A stretch of DNA of 8,216 nt, taken from NCBI GenBank assembly GCA_023409675.1, contig JAEYRC010000264.1:1-8216 (forward strand). Direction: 5' to 3'. Position 1 is the stretch's first letter. Each line of letters starts with the position of its first letter. The notes under the pieces are model-generated. The model did no database searches. It worked only from the letters and a program-made list of their open reading frames with translations, and was not told the origin of the DNA. Made by a program: the position numbers and the translations under genes. Origin of the DNA: Bacteroidota bacterium. Lineage in GTDB: Bacteria; Bacteroidota; Bacteroidia; Chitinophagales; Chitinophagaceae. Of the stretch, positions 6,298 through 8,216 are shown one piece after another.

Positions 6298-7101
6298 ATG
6301 AAAAAGTTTTTGATTGTAGCTGCATTTTTAATCACCCTTGTAGCGTGTACCCGCAATGTAATTACCGGAAGAAATCAGTTGGCGCTTTTGTCAGACAATG
6401 AACTGGCAACGATGGCCCAGCAGGAATACCGGAATTTTTTGAGTCAAAGCAGAGTTGTATCACCTACCGCCAGTAAAGATGGTGAGATGGTACGGCGCGT
6501 TGGTCAGCGACTAACAAAGGCCATTACAGAATATTATACCTCCAAAGGTTTGGGAAAAGAACTGCAGGGATTCAAGTGGGAATACAACCTGGTTGATGCT
6601 CCTGATGTTAATGCCTGGGCAATGCCGGGCGGTAAAATGGTGGTGTATACCGGTTTACTTCCGGTTACCCAAAATGAAGCCGCGCTGGCCGTGGTGATCG
6701 GGCATGAAATTACGCATGCCATCGCCCGTCACGGGAACGAACGGATGAGTCAGGCAATGCTTGCAGAAGGTATCGGGGTTGCCGGTAATGTTCTTTCCAG
6801 TGGAAATCCGCAGATCAATAATATTTTCAATGCCGTATATGCACCCGGCGCCCAGATTGGCGTACTGTTGCCCAATTCGCGTAAACAGGAACTGGAAGCT
6901 GATCGTTTCGGACTCATTTTTACCGCTATGGCGGGGTATAATCCACAGGAAGCTATTCCGCTTTGGGAACGGATGGCTAAAATGAGTGAAGGACAAAAGC
7001 CACCTGAGTTTTTAAGTACACACCCTTCCGAAGGTACCCGTATCGAACGGCTTAGAGCGATGATGCCCGAAGCGATGAAATATTATAAACCGGTGAAGTA
7101 A
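6298..7101 (+). CDS. M48 family zinc metallopeptidase, lipoprotein
   Basis: The 267-residue product begins with a lipoprotein signal peptide: MKKFLIVAAFLITLVAC, with lipobox LVAC and Cys17 as the predicted lipidation site. The residues after Cys17 (TRNV) are not acidic, so there is no sign of the Bacteroidota surface-export signal and a periplasm-facing anchor is more likely. The mature part is an M48 peptidase: HEITH (136-140) supplies two zinc-binding histidines and the catalytic glutamate E137, and ELEAD (198-202) supplies the third ligand, E200. The conserved THPS (241-244) and the downstream RIERL segment also fit. Close functional models are the E. coli LoiP, YcaL and BepA group, which degrade or refold misassembled envelope proteins; the substrate here is unknown. 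ATG 6298 is chosen over an in-frame TTG at 6256 because it gives a clean signal peptide. A terminator follows. Confidence 0.95.
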   Translation: MKKFLIVAAFLITLVACTRNVITGRNQLALLSDNELATMAQQEYRNFLSQSRVVSPTASKDGEMVRRVGQRLTKAITEYYTSKGLGKELQGFKWEYNLVDAPDVNAWAMPGGKMVVYTGLLPVTQNEAALAVVIGHEITHAIARHGNERMSQAMLAEGIGVAGNVLSSGNPQINNIFNAVYAPGAQIGVLLPNSRKQELEADRFGLIFTAMAGYNPQEAIPLWERMAKMSEGQKPPEFLSTHPSEGTRIERLRAMMPEAMKYYKPVK

Positions 7102-7140
7102 GATTTTTTGGAAAAGTATAAAACTGTACACCTATGAAAG

Positions 7141-7164
7141 CCCGGAATACGTTCCGGGTTTTTT
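7141..7164 (+). terminator. Intrinsic terminator after the M48 peptidase gene
   Basis: A perfect 7-bp GC-rich stem, CCCGGAA (7141-7147) with TTCCGGG (7152-7158), closes a 4-nt TACG loop and is followed by six T residues (7159-7164). It lies about 40 bp after the peptidase stop codon and should end that transcript efficiently. Confidence 0.92.
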
Positions 7165-7351
7165 ATTGCTGTAAGGGTGTACGATGCACGGGATTTTATG
7201 GTCGGGTGAATGGTAAAATGACCTGATAAAAGGCTTTGGAAATTGATGAATAGGATGAAATTATGCGTGATAAGATGGGGTTTAAACCGCTGAAACAGAG
7301 GCTGCTACGGCATTCTGGCAGTTTTTTAGCCCAGGGGAGCGTTTTTTTTCG
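7165..7351. other. Intergenic stretch without a supported gene
   Basis: The 311-bp gap between the peptidase stop and the next start holds the terminator at 7141-7164, the promoter element at 7352-7359 and, between them, DNA with no supported coding content. A frame in phase with the downstream gene opens at 7263, but its N-terminal segment (MRDKMGFKPLKQRLL onward) lies upstream of the promoter and does not look like part of the protein. A 10-bp palindrome GGTTTAAACC near 7279-7288 and a T-tract near 7342-7349 are the only visible structures. Confidence 0.6.
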
Positions 7352-7359
7352 TAAATTTG
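7352..7359 (+). promoter_or_regulatory. Probable promoter of the small hypothetical gene, -7 element TAAATTTG
   Basis: TAAATTTG is an exact TAnnTTTG match. The predicted transcription start, near 7365-7367, leaves a leader of about 47 nt before ATG 7413. Because it lies inside the longer frame that opens at 7263, it is the main reason for choosing the downstream start. A -33 element is not obvious. Confidence 0.6.
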
Positions 7360-7412
7360 CCCCTTTACTGCAACGGAATTCATTACATTTTATCACTAAA
7401 ACCTCCCTCGGC

Positions 7413-7814
7413 ATGGTGCAAAATTGTTTAGAAAAACTTCAATTTAACGACGAAAAGAACATTTTAATTCAGGGATTACCTTCATCAATTGAAAAGCAGT
7501 TTCTAAAAATCACTTTTGCAAAAAATGTTACTCCGCTTCTAAAAACGCGGAAGATTGATTTTGCCTTAGTATTTGCCCTCAGTGAAAATCAGTTAAAAGG
7601 CATTCTGCGGGAAGTGATTCCTGCATTGAATGAGGATGTAACCTTCTGGGTAGCGTACCCAAAAGTAGCTTCAAAAATAGCTACCGACCTGAACCGCGAT
7701 TGTTCATGGAATTGCCTGGCACAGGCTGGTTTCGAACCGCGTGAACATGTTCCACTTGATCATGTTTGGACCGCCCTCCAATTTTCGCGGGTACCCTGCG
7801 ACGTGGAAAACTAA
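7413..7814 (+). CDS. Small uncharacterised cytoplasmic protein, Bacteroidota family
   Basis: The 133-residue product starts MVQNCLEKLQFNDEKNILIQ and shows no signal peptide or membrane segment. Recognisable segments are KIDFALVFALSENQ, a VTFWVAYPKVASK motif, DLNRDCSWNCLAQAGFEP and a C-terminal DHVWTALQFSRV. I recall this layout (AYPK..SK, then NRD..W..L...GFEP, then a W-x-AL-x-F end) from small hypothetical proteins widespread in Bacteroidota, loosely similar to DUF3052. No activity is established for them. ATG 7413 is preferred over the upstream ATG 7263 because a consensus promoter element (7352-7359) falls between, and because family members, as I remember them, start shortly before the EKLxF-like segment. 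A GTG at 7416 is an alternative. The gene is monocistronic, bounded by the peptidase terminator and its own terminator at 7836-7884. Confidence 0.8.
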   Translation: MVQNCLEKLQFNDEKNILIQGLPSSIEKQFLKITFAKNVTPLLKTRKIDFALVFALSENQLKGILREVIPALNEDVTFWVAYPKVASKIATDLNRDCSWNCLAQAGFEPREHVPLDHVWTALQFSRVPCDVEN

Positions 7815-7835
7815 TTTCCTTTATCAATATTAAGC

Positions 7836-7884
7836 ATCAGCATAGTCAACTGGTAAAATACCTGGATGGCTATGCTGATTTTTT
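7836..7884 (+). terminator. Intrinsic terminator after the small hypothetical gene
   Basis: A perfect 10-bp stem, ATCAGCATAG (7836-7845) with CTATGCTGAT (7870-7879), is followed by T residues through 7884. The 24-nt loop contains a small inner hairpin, GGTA with TACC (7852-7862). It begins about 20 bp after the stop codon. The long loop is less usual than a tetraloop, but the stem and T-tract are convincing. Confidence 0.82.
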
Positions 7885-7899
7885 ATTTGCTTTAGTATA

Positions 7900-8066
7900 C
7901 GTCATTGAAAGGGTTTTGTCTGAAGCAATCCAGGATTGTAAGTAGCTTCTTATCCTGTCGTCGCATTGTTTTCTGGAGTGCTTCACCTTCGGCTCGCAAT
8001 GACGGAGAGCTCGTGGATCTGGATTGCTTCGGCTCGTCCTGACCGAAAGGCTCTATGCATTGTGAA
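7900..8066. repeat. Palindromic interspersed repeat, copy 1 (GTCATTGCGAG/GAAGCAATC type)
   Basis: This copy starts with CGTCATTG (7900), degenerate after that (AAAG for CGAG), then GAAGCAATCCAG (7922-7933). The same words return inverted: CTCGCAATGACG (7993-8004) and CTGGATTGCTTC (8019-8030). The element can therefore fold on itself over about 105-130 bp. It carries no open frame with protein-like content. Such GTCATTGCGAG...GAAGCAATC repeats are, to my knowledge, widespread multicopy non-coding elements in several bacterial phyla. Confidence 0.85.
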
Positions 8067-8216
8067 CGTCATTGCGAGGGTTTTGCCCGAAGCAATCCAG
8101 GATTGATAATAGGGTGTTAAACTGACGTCGCATTGTTTTCTTGATTGCTTTGCCTTAGGCTCGCAATGACGGAAAGCTCGTGGGTTCTGGATTACTTCGG
8201 CTCGTCCTGACTGAAG
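8067..8216. repeat. Palindromic interspersed repeat, copy 2, running to the window edge
   Basis: This is a direct copy of the preceding unit at a period of 167 bp. CGTCATTGCGAG (8067-8078) pairs with the exact inverted copy CTCGCAATGACG (8160-8171), a perfect 12-bp terminal inversion enclosing a 105-bp element. GAAGCAATCCAG is at 8089-8100, and the inverted partner at 8187-8198 has one change (ATTACTTC). The central 20 bp (8106-8125) differs almost completely from copy 1, while the flanks are well conserved, with one 1-bp indel. The window ends inside the unit, so more copies may follow. Confidence 0.85.

Noticed and set aside
7134..7208. Short frame of 24 codons starting ATGAAAGCC over the terminator
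   Set aside because: It overlaps an intrinsic terminator and has no support beyond an ATG.
7263..7412. N-terminal extension of the small hypothetical protein from ATG 7263
   Set aside because: A consensus promoter element lies at 7352-7359 inside it, and the extra 50 residues do not resemble the protein family.
7900..8216. CRISPR array
   Set aside because: The repeating unit is 167 bp with inverted internal words. There are no short regular repeats with unique spacers and no cas genes nearby.

Overview
The window reads as chromosomal DNA of a Bacteroidota bacterium, most likely from the Chitinophagaceae/Sphingobacteriia side. Three observations support this. Most start codons have no Shine-Dalgarno sequence and sit behind AT-rich leaders. 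Several upstream regions carry the Bacteroidota -7 promoter element TAnnTTTG. The protein set has a Bacteroidota flavour: an EGQ-type ribosomal protein S15, a PNPase starting MLSQPI, and a DUF7033-type polysaccharide deacetylase.

Layout. Positions 1-526 (minus) hold the N-terminal part of a polysaccharide deacetylase-family protein, interrupted by an in-frame TAA at 92-94. Positions 527-751 are a divergent promoter region with a perfect 12-bp palindrome. rpsO (752-1024) and pnp (1193-3385) follow on the plus strand, separated by a large two-tier stem-loop. A strong intrinsic terminator closes pnp, and its U-tract ends only three bases before the ATG of prmA (3437-4249). Next come a DUF1003 membrane protein (4282-5007) and a zinc-ribbon/TM2 membrane protein (5032-5391). 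plsY (5538-6209) has its own promoter and a forced TTG start. It is followed by an M48 metallopeptidase lipoprotein (6298-7101) with a terminator, then a small uncharacterised protein (7413-7814) with its own promoter and terminator. The right edge (7900-8216) is non-coding and holds two direct copies, 167 bp apart, of a palindromic repeat of the GTCATTGCGAG/GAAGCAATC type. The second copy's unit runs off the window.

Function. Most of the window is housekeeping. S15 and PNPase serve translation and RNA turnover, PrmA methylates ribosomal protein L11, PlsY makes lysophosphatidate for phospholipids, and the M48 lipoprotein probably works in envelope quality control. The two small membrane proteins have no established role. 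I found no defence system, prophage, integrase, transposase, CRISPR array, tRNA or rRNA. The observations most worth a second look are the nonsense codon in the deacetylase gene, the rpsO-pnp stem-loop (same place as the RNase III/PNPase autoregulatory hairpin of enterobacteria), the terminator abutting the prmA start codon, and the tandem palindromic repeats.
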